In this document: in pieces, positions 43,521-52,492 of the stretch
How the letters are laid out: every line of letters starts with the position of its first letter
How positions within the stretch are numbered: position 1 is the stretch's first letter
Made by a program: the position numbers and the translations under genes
Source of the DNA: Phaeobacter sp. A36a-5a
GTDB lineage: Bacteria; Pseudomonadota; Alphaproteobacteria; Rhodobacterales; Rhodobacteraceae
Reading direction: 5' to 3'
DNA length: 64,000 bases
Assembly: GCF_037911135.1 (NCBI RefSeq)
Contig: NZ_JBBLYU010000001.1
Span: 372,001 to 436,000, forward strand
Notes under the pieces: model-generated
Seen by the model: only the letters and a program-made list of their open reading frames with translations
What the model was told of the DNA's origin: nothing
Database searches by the model: none

Positions 43521-44501
43521 TTATTTGCTCATATTGCCCAGATTGGCGATGCCCTGTGCCGAGGGTCCGACCAGAATGATCAGCAGCGGCGGCACCGTCA
43601 GGGTCATTGTGGCAAGGGTCATTTTGGTTGGCAACTTGTTTGCGGCCTCTTCGGCGCGCATGACGCGCTTGTCCCGCATTTCGCTGGCATAGACCCGCAG
43701 TGCCTCCGCAATCGAGGTGCCGAAGGTGGCGGATTGGATCATCACGGTCACAAAGGAGGACACATCCTGCACGCCGCAGCGGGTGCCCATGTCGCGCATG
43801 ACCTTATCCTTGTCCTTGCCGGCCTTCATCTCCTGGGCGACCACCTCGAATTCCTCGGCCAGCGCCGGGTAGGAGGCATGCAGCTCCTTGGCCACGCGCA
43901 CAATCGCCTGATCCAGCGACTGACCTGCCTCGACGCAGACCAGCATCATGTCCAGCGCGTCAGGAAAGCCCGAGGTGATCTCCTGTTTGCGCTCCTCGAT
44001 GCGGCGGGTGATCCAGTATTTCGGCAGCATATAGGCGGCGGCACCGGGGCCGATGATGCGGATCACCATCTGCTGGCTGTCATATTCCATGTCCGCGTTC
44101 AGCACGTAGACATAGAACAGACCCGCGGCGAGGCCGATGAGGCCAAGGGCAAACTGTGCAAAGTGGAAAAAGCGGACCGAGTCCTTGGACTGGTAGCCGG
44201 CCTGACGCAGCTTCAGCTCCATCTTGGAGAGTTCGGCGGCGTCCTGCGGCTCCAGAAAGGAGGCGAATTTCTGCAGCTGCTCGTTGCGATCGGCCTGCCG
44301 CAGACGTTCCTTTTTCGGTTTGGTCTGGGTGCTGGCCGACATGCTTTTTTGCAGTTTCTTCAGCGGATCCTCGGGCTGGTTCAGCAGCAGCGGAATCGCC
44401 AGCAGGATCATGAAGAGGCCGATCAGCCCGACCACCAGAAGCGGGCCGAAGGGGCCAAGATGGGAGGTCAGCAGGTCGTTGATATCGCTCAGGGATGTCA
44501 T
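43521..44501 (-). CDS. tadC: Tad pilus inner-membrane protein TadC
   Basis: A 326-residue type II secretion F-domain protein, inner-membrane platform component. An N-terminal helix (~residues 15-38), a basic linker (QTKPKKERLRQADRNEQ), and the GspF domain with IEERKQEITSGFPDALDMMLVCVEAGQSLDQAI (in outline, ~155-190) and C-terminal helices are seen. It pairs with TadB as is usual. 10 bp separate it from tadB. Confidence 0.92.
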   Translation of the reverse strand: MTSLSDINDLLTSHLGPFGPLLVVGLIGLFMILLAIPLLLNQPEDPLKKLQKSMSASTQTKPKKERLRQADRNEQLQKFASFLEPQDAAELSKMELKLRQAGYQSKDSVRFFHFAQFALGLIGLAAGLFYVYVLNADMEYDSQQMVIRIIGPGAAAYMLPKYWITRRIEERKQEITSGFPDALDMMLVCVEAGQSLDQAIVRVAKELHASYPALAEEFEVVAQEMKAGKDKDKVMRDMGTRCGVQDVSSFVTVMIQSATFGTSIAEALRVYASEMRDKRVMRAEEAANKLPTKMTLATMTLTVPPLLIILVGPSAQGIANLGNMSK

Positions 44502-44511
44502 GATTATTGCC

Positions 44512-45480
44512 TCACACCTTGATGTTCGTCAGCATCCGCATGACGAAGAGGTTGACGGTCAGCATGGCGCCCACAACAAAGCAGGCGGGAATGAACCAGG
44601 GATGGTCGATCACGCTGTCGTAATAGCCCGGATCCTTAGCCAGGATGCCGCCCAGACAGAACAGCGGAAAGCCGGAGAGGAATTTGCCGGACCACTGCGC
44701 CTCGGCGGTGATGGCCTTCACGCGGCGGAACAGACGGAAGCGGGCGCGGATCACCTTGGCCAGACCGGCCAGCACCTCGGCGAGGTTACCACCGGATTGC
44801 TGCTGGATGGTGACGGCCACGGCAAGGAAGCGCATGTCCTGCATGTCCAGACGTTCGGCCATTTCCTTCAGCGCCTCGCCGACATCGCGGCCATAGGCGC
44901 TTTCGTCGGCGATCACGCCAAATTCCGTGGCCAGCGGGTCTTCGACCTCATTGGCGACGATCTGCACGGCAGAGGAAAACGGATGGCCGACGCGCAGGGA
45001 GCGCACCATCAGTTCGACCGCATCGGGCAACTGTTCTTCGATCATCGCCATGCGTTTTGCGGCTTTTTTGTTGACCCAGAAGAACACGGCGCCGACGCCG
45101 ATGATCACCGAGGCCAGCAGCCGCAGCGGCAGTTCGGCGCTGGTGCCGACGCTGAGACCGACAAAGGCGATGGCCGCGACGCCGCCCATGATCATGATCA
45201 GCTGGCGCGGTGAGAAGGCGATGGCCGCTTTCTGAGCGCGTTCAGCCAGAAGGGAATAGAGCGGGATCGACTTGGCGCTCATATGCTGGCGCATTTCCTT
45301 GCGCAGCTGTTCCAGCACCTGTTCGCGGTTGCCGCCTTTGTCCATCATTTCCAGACGGCGGTTCACGCGGCTGTTGAGGCTGATGGATTTGCCGAATGTC
45401 ACCAGGTAGAGACCTTCGACCAGCACCAAGACGCCGATGAAGATCAGGCCGTAGATGATCGGTTCTGCACTCAGTTGCAT
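44512..45480 (-). CDS. tadB: Tad pilus inner-membrane protein TadB
   Basis: A 322-residue GspF-like protein with an N-terminal helix (PIIYGLIFIGVLVLVEGLYL), two central helices (~95-140), and the conserved LPDAVELMVRSLRVGHPFSSAVQIV region (~155-179, in outline) followed by C-terminal helices. With TadC it forms the inner-membrane platform driven by TadA. The ATG at 45480 overlaps the tadA stop by one base. Confidence 0.92.
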   Translation of the reverse strand: MQLSAEPIIYGLIFIGVLVLVEGLYLVTFGKSISLNSRVNRRLEMMDKGGNREQVLEQLRKEMRQHMSAKSIPLYSLLAERAQKAAIAFSPRQLIMIMGGVAAIAFVGLSVGTSAELPLRLLASVIIGVGAVFFWVNKKAAKRMAMIEEQLPDAVELMVRSLRVGHPFSSAVQIVANEVEDPLATEFGVIADESAYGRDVGEALKEMAERLDMQDMRFLAVAVTIQQQSGGNLAEVLAGLAKVIRARFRLFRRVKAITAEAQWSGKFLSGFPLFCLGGILAKDPGYYDSVIDHPWFIPACFVVGAMLTVNLFVMRMLTNIKV

Positions 45481-46922
45481 CAGCGGGCCTCCATCACGGT
45501 GGGTTCATAGATCGACGCGGGCAGGTCATAGCCCCAGAGGCGGAAGCGCTCGGAGTAGTGGCTGCGCACGCCGGTGGCGGTGAAATGGCCGATGATCTTG
45601 TTGTCGGGTGTCAGACCGACGCGCTGGAAGCGGAAGATTTCCTGCATCGAGATCACATCGCCCTCCATGCCGGTGATTTCGGTGATCGAGGTCATGCGGC
45701 GCGACCCGTCCTGAAGGCGCGAGGCCTGCACGATGATGTTGACCGCCGATGCGATCTGGCTGCGTACCGCCTTGATCGGCATTTCGATGCCGGCCATGGC
45801 GATCATGTTTTCCAGGCGCGAGATGCCGTCGCGGGCGGAGTTGGCGTGGATCGTGGTCATGGACCCGTCGTGGCCGGTGTTCATCGCCTGCAACATGTCG
45901 ATGACCTCCTCGCCGCGGGTCTCGCCCACGATGATCCGGTCCGGGCGCATCCGCAGGGCGTTCTTGAGACAGTCGCGGGGGGAAACCTCGCCGCGACCCT
46001 CGACGTTGGGCGGGCGGCTTTCCATCCGGCCAACATGGGTCTGTTGCAGCTGAAGTTCCGCCGTATCCTCGATGGTCAGGATGCGTTCGGCATTGTCGAT
46101 GAAGGACGACAGCGCATTGAGCGTGGTGGTCTTACCAGAGCCGGTCCCGCCGGAAACGATGACATTCAGGCGCGTGGAGACAGCGGCCTGAAGATAGGCG
46201 GCCATCTCTTCGGTGAAGGCGCCGAAGCCGACCAGATCGTCAATGCCAAGCTTGTCCTTTTTGAATTTACGGATCGACACCAGCGAGCCATCGACCGCGA
46301 CGGGCGGCACCATGGCGTTAAAGCGCGAGCCGTCGGCAAGACGGGCGTCCACGTAAGGGTTGCTTTCATCGACACGGCGACCCACGGCGGAGACGATCTT
46401 GTCGATGATCCGCATCAGGTGCTTTTCATCCTTGAATGTGACATCCGACATCTGCAGCTTGCCGTCGCGTTCGACAAAAACCTGATGCGGGCCGTTCACA
46501 AGGATATCGTTGACCGTATCGTCCTGAAGCAGGGTTTCCAGCGGGCCAAGGCCGGTGACCTCGTCATAGAGCTCCTTGGTCAGGGTCTGGCGGTCCTCAC
46601 GGTTGAGAACGATGCCTTTTTCCTCAAGGATTTCGGTGGCGATGGAGGAAATCTCGGCGCGCAGTTCCGCCTCGCTCGCGCGTTCCAGTGCTGCGAGATT
46701 CAGGTTGTCCAGCAGCTCGCGGTGGAGCTGGATCTTGATCTCACCCATCCGCTCCTTGCGCTTGCGTTCCTTGTCCGCCGGGGCGGCCTCGGCGGGAGTG
46801 CCGACCATTGGTCGGCGCATGGAGACGGCCGGGGCGGCTTTTTGCGGGGCGGGCGTGGCCACGGGCGCCGGCTGCGCCGCAGCGCGGGGGGTGGCGGATT
46901 GTTTTTTATACTTCGAGAACAT
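45480..46922 (-). CDS. tadA: Tad/Flp secretion ATPase TadA (CpaF)
   Basis: A 480-residue type II/IV secretion ATPase that powers pilus assembly from the cytoplasm. An Ala/Pro-rich N-terminus (~1-50) precedes the N-terminal domain. Walker A is [16 protein letters not shown] (~260-275), the Asp box is [13 protein letters not shown] (~298-310), Walker B is [16 protein letters not shown] (~330-345), and the His box is [13 protein letters not shown] (~355-367). All motifs are intact. Confidence 0.95.
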   Translation of the reverse strand: MFSKYKKQSATPRAAAQPAPVATPAPQKAAPAVSMRRPMVGTPAEAAPADKERKRKERMGEIKIQLHRELLDNLNLAALERASEAELRAEISSIATEILEEKGIVLNREDRQTLTKELYDEVTGLGPLETLLQDDTVNDILVNGPHQVFVERDGKLQMSDVTFKDEKHLMRIIDKIVSAVGRRVDESNPYVDARLADGSRFNAMVPPVAVDGSLVSIRKFKKDKLGIDDLVGFGAFTEEMAAYLQAAVSTRLNVIVSGGTGSGKTTTLNALSSFIDNAERILTIEDTAELQLQQTHVGRMESRPPNVEGRGEVSPRDCLKNALRMRPDRIIVGETRGEEVIDMLQAMNTGHDGSMTTIHANSARDGISRLENMIAMAGIEMPIKAVRSQIASAVNIIVQASRLQDGSRRMTSITEITGMEGDVISMQEIFRFQRVGLTPDNKIIGHFTATGVRSHYSERFRLWGYDLPASIYEPTVMEAR

Positions 46923-46951
46923 GAAAGGAACGCCCCTGGTTAAATCTGGGT

Positions 46952-48184
46952 TCAGGCCGCCGCAGCGTCGCTTTGACCGAGGTCATGCAGCGATTGGGCC
47001 AGTTTCAGAACTTCCTTGCGTAGTGGGTTCTTGGCGGCCGAGCTGGCCAGCGGGGTGCCGTGGTCGCAGGCCTGCGCAACCTGTTTGCCGCCGTCGGGCA
47101 GCTGCAGGTCGATGGAAATGCCCAAGGATTCCGCCATACGCTTGACGCGGCTCTTGCCGCTGAGGTCGGTGAACTTCGGTGCGCGGTTCAATGCGAAGCG
47201 CAGCTTTTCAAACGGCAGCTCCTCCGATTGCAGAGCGCGTTTCAGGCGCAGCGCATTCTGCGCCGACCGCATGTCCAGCTCGACCATGGAGAAGTAGACA
47301 TGCGCCATATTGAGAACGGTTTCAGACCATTGCACCAGCGTGTGGGGCATGTCGATGACGACAAAATCAAAATGGCTGCGCGCCAGCGTTACCACCCGTT
47401 CGATATCTTCGGGGGTGATGAATTCCAGCGGGATCATATCCACCGGCGCCGTCAGCACCTGTAGTTTGTCCTCATAGGTGACCAGCGCCTGGCCAAAGAT
47501 GTCTTCGTCGAGATTCTCGGTATCGCTCAGCATCTCCATCACCACCTCGCGGCGCGGCAGGTCGAGATAGGTTGCGACGGACCCGTATTGCAGGTCAAAA
47601 TCCAGAAGGCAGACGCGCGGGGTCTCCGATGTGGAAAGCTGCGCCAGCTCCCAGGCGAGATTTACCGCCAGCGTGGTTGAACCGCTGCCGCCGGCCAGAC
47701 CGTGGCAGACGATGACCGCGCCGTCGCGCTGGCTGCCGGTTTTCAGAGCGTGCTGCGGTTGGGCGGTGCGTTCGGCCTCGGCCAGGCGCAGCCGTTCGAT
47801 GGCGGCCTGCAGCTCCCCCTCGGGCAGCGGGTAGGGGATGAATTCATCGGCCCCCTGGCGCAGCAGGCTGTGCAGTGCGGCGGGGGTCACGTCCTCGGCA
47901 ATCAGGATCACCTTGATATTGCGGGACTTTGCCTCGGTGATGATGGTGCCCATCAATTGCAGATTGTCTTCGTCGGCGCTGTCCAGCGCCAGCGCCACAA
48001 ATTCCAGCGCTTCGGCTTCACTCTGGTTGAAGAAGGCCAGCGCCTCGGTAAAGCCGAGATCGCCCCAGGCTTCGCCCATGGTGGCTTCCATGTCTTCGAT
48101 CAGCAGGTCAAAGTTCTGCACGTCGCGGCTGATCGTGCAGGCAACAATCGCGTTCGCTTCTGTCTGCGGCATACCGCTGCTCAT
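46952..48184 (-). CDS. cpaE: Pilus assembly localisation protein CpaE/TadZ
   Basis: A 410-residue TadZ/CpaE protein: an N-terminal receiver-like domain (~residues 12-130) and a MinD/ParA-like domain. The deviant Walker A position reads GLAGGSGSTTLAVNLAWELA, without either lysine of the KGGxGK(T/S) motif. The later DFDLQYGSVATYLDL and VIDMPHTLVQWS segments keep the fold. It places the Tad machine at its cell location in relatives. ATG 48184 is chosen for its AGAAGGA site; an extension to 48241 looks spurious. Confidence 0.9.
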   Translation of the reverse strand: MSSGMPQTEANAIVACTISRDVQNFDLLIEDMEATMGEAWGDLGFTEALAFFNQSEAEALEFVALALDSADEDNLQLMGTIITEAKSRNIKVILIAEDVTPAALHSLLRQGADEFIPYPLPEGELQAAIERLRLAEAERTAQPQHALKTGSQRDGAVIVCHGLAGGSGSTTLAVNLAWELAQLSTSETPRVCLLDFDLQYGSVATYLDLPRREVVMEMLSDTENLDEDIFGQALVTYEDKLQVLTAPVDMIPLEFITPEDIERVVTLARSHFDFVVIDMPHTLVQWSETVLNMAHVYFSMVELDMRSAQNALRLKRALQSEELPFEKLRFALNRAPKFTDLSGKSRVKRMAESLGISIDLQLPDGGKQVAQACDHGTPLASSAAKNPLRKEVLKLAQSLHDLGQSDAAAA

Positions 48185-48388
48185 CACCGTAATCCTTCTC
48201 TCGGGGCGTGTCGCACCATGTTGGCCAGAGCACGCTAGCACGCACGTCCGGCATTTGGACGCACATTACCTCTTGAGAACAATGTCGGTGAAGATCTGGG
48301 CGAGATTGGGGCCAAGGCGGCCCATTTGTGGGGAATTCCTAATGAAGCCTGAACAGGGTTAACCGCGGTCAACCCTGTCGTCCTGCGC

Positions 48389-49024
48389 TTATTCCAGGGT
48401 GGTCCTGATCGACCGTTCGCTGGTCAGAGAGGTGCGTGGCACCGCGCTTTCGACATATTCGCGGTAGATGATCTGCGCATACTTTCCATCCAGAACAGTG
48501 GGATGGCGCTTCAGGAAACCGCTGACCTCGGTCACGGTGCGACGGTTGCGGCGTTCGCGGTCGGAGGTGGGGATCAGAGGCTGCGTTTCGCCAAAGGACA
48601 CGACTGCCTCCAAGCGACTGCGGCTGATGCCCCGCGAGACGAGATAGGCGACGGCGGCACGGGCGCGGCGCAGGCCCAGGGCCTTGTTGTAGCTGGCAGA
48701 GCCGACGGCGTCGGTATGGCCGAAGACACGGAATCGCACCTCCGGGAACTGTCTGATCCAATGGGCCTGCTGATCCAGCACGGCGCGGGCGTTGCCATCC
48801 AGCTGCGCGCTGTCAAAGGCAAAGGTGATCGTATTTGGCACTTCCTCGGCAAACCGGGTGGCGAGCTGGATCGCAAAGTCCCGCTCTCCGGCCATCACGG
48901 CGGCGTTGGAATTGGTCGCATTGCCAAAGACCGAGCGGTCCAGCGGTTCGCCCGCTTCATATCCGCAGGCGGCCACTGTCAGGGACAGGCCAAGGAGTGC
49001 TGCATATCTGATCATCTGCCCCAT
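48389..49024 (-). CDS. OmpA-domain lipoprotein of the Tad locus
   Basis: A 211-residue protein with a lipoprotein signal (LLGLSLTVAACGYE; Cys at about residue 20) and an OmpA-like peptidoglycan-binding domain (VRFRVFGHTDAVGSASYNKALGLRRARAA in outline). It sits in the position where CpaD is found in many Tad loci, between the secretin and cpaE, and may anchor the secretin to the cell wall. The assignment as CpaD substitute is inference. Confidence 0.8.
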   Translation of the reverse strand: MGQMIRYAALLGLSLTVAACGYEAGEPLDRSVFGNATNSNAAVMAGERDFAIQLATRFAEEVPNTITFAFDSAQLDGNARAVLDQQAHWIRQFPEVRFRVFGHTDAVGSASYNKALGLRRARAAVAYLVSRGISRSRLEAVVSFGETQPLIPTSDRERRNRRTVTEVSGFLKRHPTVLDGKYAQIIYREYVESAVPRTSLTSERSIRTTLE

Positions 49025-49034
49025 GTTCCTCTGC

Positions 49035-50441
49035 TCAATCCATCACATAGCCGTAAGAGCCGTTGAAGTCCTGCTTGGCGACCTCGCTGGCGGGGCCTTT
49101 TTGTCCCTTGGCTACGCGACCCATCAGGAACAGCTCGCTTTCGCTGGGTGGGCGGATCCGATCGGTGGGCAGGCTCAGCGCCTCGCCCCGTGTCGGCGTA
49201 ACCAGATGGGCGCTGACAATGATCACCAGTTCGGTCTGCGCGCGCTGGTAGTTGGCGCTGCGGAACAGCGAGCCGAGGACCGGCACGTCGCCAATCCATG
49301 GCAGCTGCGAAGAGTTGTCGCGGAACTCATCACGGATCAGGCCGGCAATCGCAAAGCTCTCGCCGTCGCGCAGCTCCACCGTGGTGGAGGTTTCGCGCCG
49401 CGAGAAGGCGGCGATATTCAGCCCGTTCAGCTCAATCGAGTTGGTGGGATCAATAGCGGAGACGGCGGCCTTCATTTCAAGGTTGATGACATCGGCGTCC
49501 ACCACTCGAGGAACGAAATTCAGCTCGATCCCGAAGGGTTTGAATTCAATCGTAATAATGCCGTCTTCCTGTGCGACTGGAATGGGGTATTCCCCCCCGG
49601 CGAGGAATTTGGCTTCCTGCCCGGACAGGGCCGACAGGTTCGGCTCAGCCAGGGTGCGCACGACACCTTTCTGTTCCAGCGCCTCCAGCAGCAGGTTCAC
49701 CTGAAAGGCCCCGGCGTTGAAGCCAAAGACAAAGGCACCGGTGTTGTCGTTGCCAGCAGGGATATTGCCGGACAGGCTGTTGGTCAGCGCGCCCTGGGTG
49801 TTGAGTGTGCTGGTGCCGCCATTGACGCCGACGCTGTTGCCGCCCTTCACGCCAAGCGAGGCGCTGAGCGACTTCGAGACGGTGCGCTGCATCTCGGCAA
49901 AACGGACCTTCAGCATGACCTGCTGGACACCGCCCACCGACATCAGGTTGCTGACCCGTTCCGGGGCGTAGCGTTCGGCCAGATCAAGCGCCCGCTGCAA
50001 TCGCGACGAGCTGGAGACAACGCCGGACAGGACAATGCCGTCATTGGCGGTACGGACCTCGATCCGCTCGCCGGGCAGGATCTGCCGCAGCCGCTCCTTG
50101 AATTCGCTGACATCCGCGGCAACGCGGACGTCGACATTGGTGATCAGACGACCGGAGGCATCGAGCAGGGTCAGCGTGGTTAGACCCGGCGCCTTGCCCA
50201 GCACGTAGATTGTGCGATCCGAAAGCGAGGAGATATCGGCGATGCTGGGATTGGCGATGCTGAGCTCGGAGAAGGGCACATCGCTTTCGACCACGACCGC
50301 CCGGTTCATCGGCACCTCAAGATTGGCCGCCGTGCCCTTTTTGACCACGCGCAGGCCATTGCCCCAGGCCGCATCCGCAACCGGGAAACACACCAGCGCG
50401 AGCCCGGTGAGGGCCGCCGCTACATACCGTCTAAAAGCCAT
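49035..50441 (-). CDS. cpaC: Tad pilus secretin CpaC (RcpA)
   Basis: A 468-residue outer-membrane secretin forming the pilus channel. A signal peptide (AALTGLALVCFPVADA, to ~residue 25) is followed by the pilus-type N domain, a BON-like region (VRTANDGIVLSGVVSSSSRL), and the secretin domain with GGEYPIPVAQ (~300) and C-terminal FAIAGLIRDEF...LPWIGDVPVLGSLFRS motifs typical of the family. Start ATG 50441. A terminator lies upstream, between cpaB and cpaC. Confidence 0.92.
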   Translation of the reverse strand: MAFRRYVAAALTGLALVCFPVADAAWGNGLRVVKKGTAANLEVPMNRAVVVESDVPFSELSIANPSIADISSLSDRTIYVLGKAPGLTTLTLLDASGRLITNVDVRVAADVSEFKERLRQILPGERIEVRTANDGIVLSGVVSSSSRLQRALDLAERYAPERVSNLMSVGGVQQVMLKVRFAEMQRTVSKSLSASLGVKGGNSVGVNGGTSTLNTQGALTNSLSGNIPAGNDNTGAFVFGFNAGAFQVNLLLEALEQKGVVRTLAEPNLSALSGQEAKFLAGGEYPIPVAQEDGIITIEFKPFGIELNFVPRVVDADVINLEMKAAVSAIDPTNSIELNGLNIAAFSRRETSTTVELRDGESFAIAGLIRDEFRDNSSQLPWIGDVPVLGSLFRSANYQRAQTELVIIVSAHLVTPTRGEALSLPTDRIRPPSESELFLMGRVAKGQKGPASEVAKQDFNGSYGYVMD

Positions 50442-50595
50442 GTGACCTGCCTTTCCGATCACGCCTCAATACAGGGTCTTATTGCCCATTGTTTGGGACA
50501 CTCTGCGCGTATCGGCGAATTTTTGCAAGAATCAAAGGCTTCCGGGATGCAGCGACCGTGGCTGACCTGTGGGGTGACAGCAACAATCACATAAA

Positions 50596-50621
50596 AACGC
50601 CGCCCCGGAGGGGGCGACGTT
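50596..50621 (-). terminator. Intrinsic terminator between cpaB and cpaC
   Basis: On the minus strand AACGTCGCCCC pairs with GGGGCGGCGTT (one mismatch) and is followed by TTTTTATG. It lies 48 bp after the cpaB stop, suggesting that flp-flp-cpaB and cpaC-onward are at least partly separate transcripts. Confidence 0.8.
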
Positions 50622-50668
50622 CGATCTGTTATCTATCTGAAACCTTTGCAGGAAAGGCGCGGTGCTGA

Positions 50669-51529
50669 TCAGTTGGTGCAGGGAATCGGGATCTCTACCA
50701 CCTCGGCGCCGCGACGGGTGCGGATGGTGCAGACTTTTTCCTGCTCGGCCTGCTGCGGCGCTTCGATGGCGCTGAGCCCCAGCAGGCTGCGCTGATCAAC
50801 CTCGATCACCGATGCAACCGTGTCGTCACCAGCCCCCACAAGGGAGAGCGACAGACGGCCGGTGGACTGGGCCTGGGCGAGGGCCGCAACCTGCTCGGGG
50901 CGGACAGCGGCGGTGACAGTGCGGGCAATCACGGCACCATCCAGATCGCCACCTGCAGTCTGATCCACGGCAATCAGTTCGATATTGGTCTGGATCAGAC
51001 GGGTGAATTCACCATTGCGGCCACCGGCCTGATCATTGAGCGATCCGGTCCAGTAGACATCGACACGGTCACCGGGACGCAGGAAGCCGGACACGCCGGA
51101 GGAGACATCGACGCGGATGGCAAAGGCGCGCATCCCCTTGGACAGGCGCGAGGTGATGCCTGCGTCCTCACCGGGTTTGGTGACTTTGACGGCCAGAATC
51201 GCCTCATCCTTTTCCATGCGGCGCAGCACCACGCGATGATCATCGGGGTATTGCGGCGGGAACAGCGCATCCATGGTCAGGAAGGCGCCTTCGGGAATCG
51301 CGTTTTCGGGCCAGCGAACGGAGCGGATATGTTCCTTGGTCAGTCGCTCGCCGTATTTCAGCTGGTCATTGGCGACAAAGATATCGACCAATGGGATGTT
51401 TTCCCCCCGCGAGGCGCGCTCACGGGCGAGTTCGTTCTGGTAAGCGCTGATATAGTTCTTGGCCATCATCACAGCCCCCCCGGCGAGGGCGACTCCGACA
51501 ATGAGGACAAGTCCGAATACTGCACGCAT
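50669..51529 (-). CDS. cpaB: Flp pilus assembly protein CpaB (RcpC)
   Basis: A 286-residue periplasmic/inner-membrane protein. An N-terminal membrane segment VFGLVLIVGVALAGGAVMM (~residues 4-22) is followed by the SAF/RcpC domain (DIFVANDQLKYGERLTKEHIRSVRWP in outline). A second domain follows with GFLRPGDRVDVYWTG (~150-164). A Cys pair lies near the C-terminus (CTIRTRRGAEVVEIPIPC). It helps pilus assembly, possibly at the secretin. Start ATG 51529. It is downstream of the two pilin genes. Confidence 0.9.
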   Translation of the reverse strand: MRAVFGLVLIVGVALAGGAVMMAKNYISAYQNELARERASRGENIPLVDIFVANDQLKYGERLTKEHIRSVRWPENAIPEGAFLTMDALFPPQYPDDHRVVLRRMEKDEAILAVKVTKPGEDAGITSRLSKGMRAFAIRVDVSSGVSGFLRPGDRVDVYWTGSLNDQAGGRNGEFTRLIQTNIELIAVDQTAGGDLDGAVIARTVTAAVRPEQVAALAQAQSTGRLSLSLVGAGDDTVASVIEVDQRSLLGLSAIEAPQQAEQEKVCTIRTRRGAEVVEIPIPCTN

Positions 51530-51685
51530 GGTGGTACCTCTCATCAGTTGCGGCCGGCATTGCAGACGCAATACCGGCGCCTGGGTCGGTCAAACCGTTG
51601 CCTAAGGCGGACGTTCTGTCCTGTTGCGCGCCTGGCGCACCTTAAATCTCTGTCTGGCTGCCGAGTTGCCTCGGCCACTACCGGA

Positions 51686-51862
51686 TCAGCTGAACGACCA
51701 GTTGGTCATATAGGCGGCCAGCAGATCGGCCAGCCCCAATGCGCCATCCTCCATGGAGGCGGCGATCAGAACGACCAATCCGACAATCGCAGCGGTCAGA
51801 ACCACCCAGTCAACGGTGACTGCGCCGTCGTCTTTGGCAATGAAATGCTTGAACCTGTTCAT
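51686..51862 (-). CDS. flp: Flp-type pilin (second gene)
   Basis: A 58-residue type IVb pilin, too short for routine calling. It starts MNRFKHFIAKDDGAVTVDWV, with a hydrophobic helix LTAAIVGLVVLIAA and a short C-terminal tail. The processing site G/AVTVDW replaces the usual G/xxxxEY of Flp pilins with Asp at +5 and Trp at +6. It is very similar to the adjacent pilin in its first 25 residues, so a tandem duplication is likely. It lies between the first pilin and cpaB. Confidence 0.85.
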   Translation of the reverse strand: MNRFKHFIAKDDGAVTVDWVVLTAAIVGLVVLIAASMEDGALGLADLLAAYMTNWSFS

Positions 51863-51897
51863 AATGGACCTCGTAAGCCGAAGGTTCCTTGGGCAAA

Positions 51898-51927
51898 GGG
51901 CCGCGCCTTAGGCAAAAGGCGCGGCCC
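51898..51927 (-). terminator. 12-bp hairpin between the two pilin genes
   Basis: GGGCCGCGCCTT and AAGGCGCGGCCC form a perfect stem with a 6-nt loop, 26 bp after the stop of the first pilin. On the minus strand TTTGCCC follows, so partial termination or 3'-end stabilisation of the first pilin mRNA is likely, favouring excess major pilin over downstream genes. Confidence 0.65.
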
Positions 51928-51952
51928 TCGAACTCGTCAGGTCATAAGCGAC

Positions 51953-52138
51953 TTAGGAGTCGGACGGACCTTTGGTGCCCAGGTAGGAGCCGGTTGCCGA
52001 GGTCAGGTTCGACGCGCCGTTTTCGATCGAGGTGTAAACAACACCCGCCAGAGCGGCCACAGCGGCGGTCAGAACAACCCAGTCAACGGTCACGGCGCCA
52101 GAGTCGTCTTTACGGAAGTTTTTGATGAATTTGATCAT
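51953..52138 (-). CDS. flp: Flp-type major pilin candidate (first gene)
   Basis: A 61-residue type IVb pilin starting MIKFIKNFRKDDSGAVTVDW, with the hydrophobic helix VVLTAAVAALAGVVYTSI and a Ser/Gly/Thr-rich tail ending GTKGPSDS. The cleavage site is again G/AVTVDW, not EY. It is promoter-proximal with a strong GGAGGGAC ribosome site, so it is the likely major subunit. TAA stop. Confidence 0.88.
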   Translation of the reverse strand: MIKFIKNFRKDDSGAVTVDWVVLTAAVAALAGVVYTSIENGASNLTSATGSYLGTKGPSDS

Positions 52139-52492
52139 GGTACGTCCCTCCAAAGGATCTAAAAGTGTGTTTCGACCTTGCCGTCCGTTGTGAGCCTGCT
52201 CTCTCCTGCTCGGCTCTGTTCGACTTGGTGTGAAGCTATATAGCCAGCGGAGCGTGGCAGGATTTGGGCTGAAACGCGGACTCATTTGCCCTACTTTAAC
52301 TTTTTGCCGAGTATTCGGGTAAGGCATTGAATTTTCACGCTTATTAATTTTACCTCTTGTCAATACCCGTGGCTTCGAGGCGGCAGATCTTGGTAAATAT
52401 GGCAAAACTGCCAGAATCTGAGGCGCGAAACTGGATTTTTGCCGGAGCTTCGGCGAGTCTCATCTGCGAAAAAGGAGAGGCAGAGCAGCCCC
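52139..52492. other. Divergent promoter region of the tad locus
   Basis: 354 bp separating the pilin genes (-) from the transglycosylase (+). It includes a GGAGGGAC ribosome site for flp (52143-52150, minus), the palindrome GCTATATAGC at 52236-52245 that could supply a -10 on either strand, and an AT-rich part at 52325-52365. No complete -35/-10 pair or regulator box can be named. Confidence 0.45.

Noticed and set aside
52253-52275. Sigma-54 promoter near the tad locus (TGGCAG)
   Set aside because: No GC dinucleotide at the -12 position at correct spacing.
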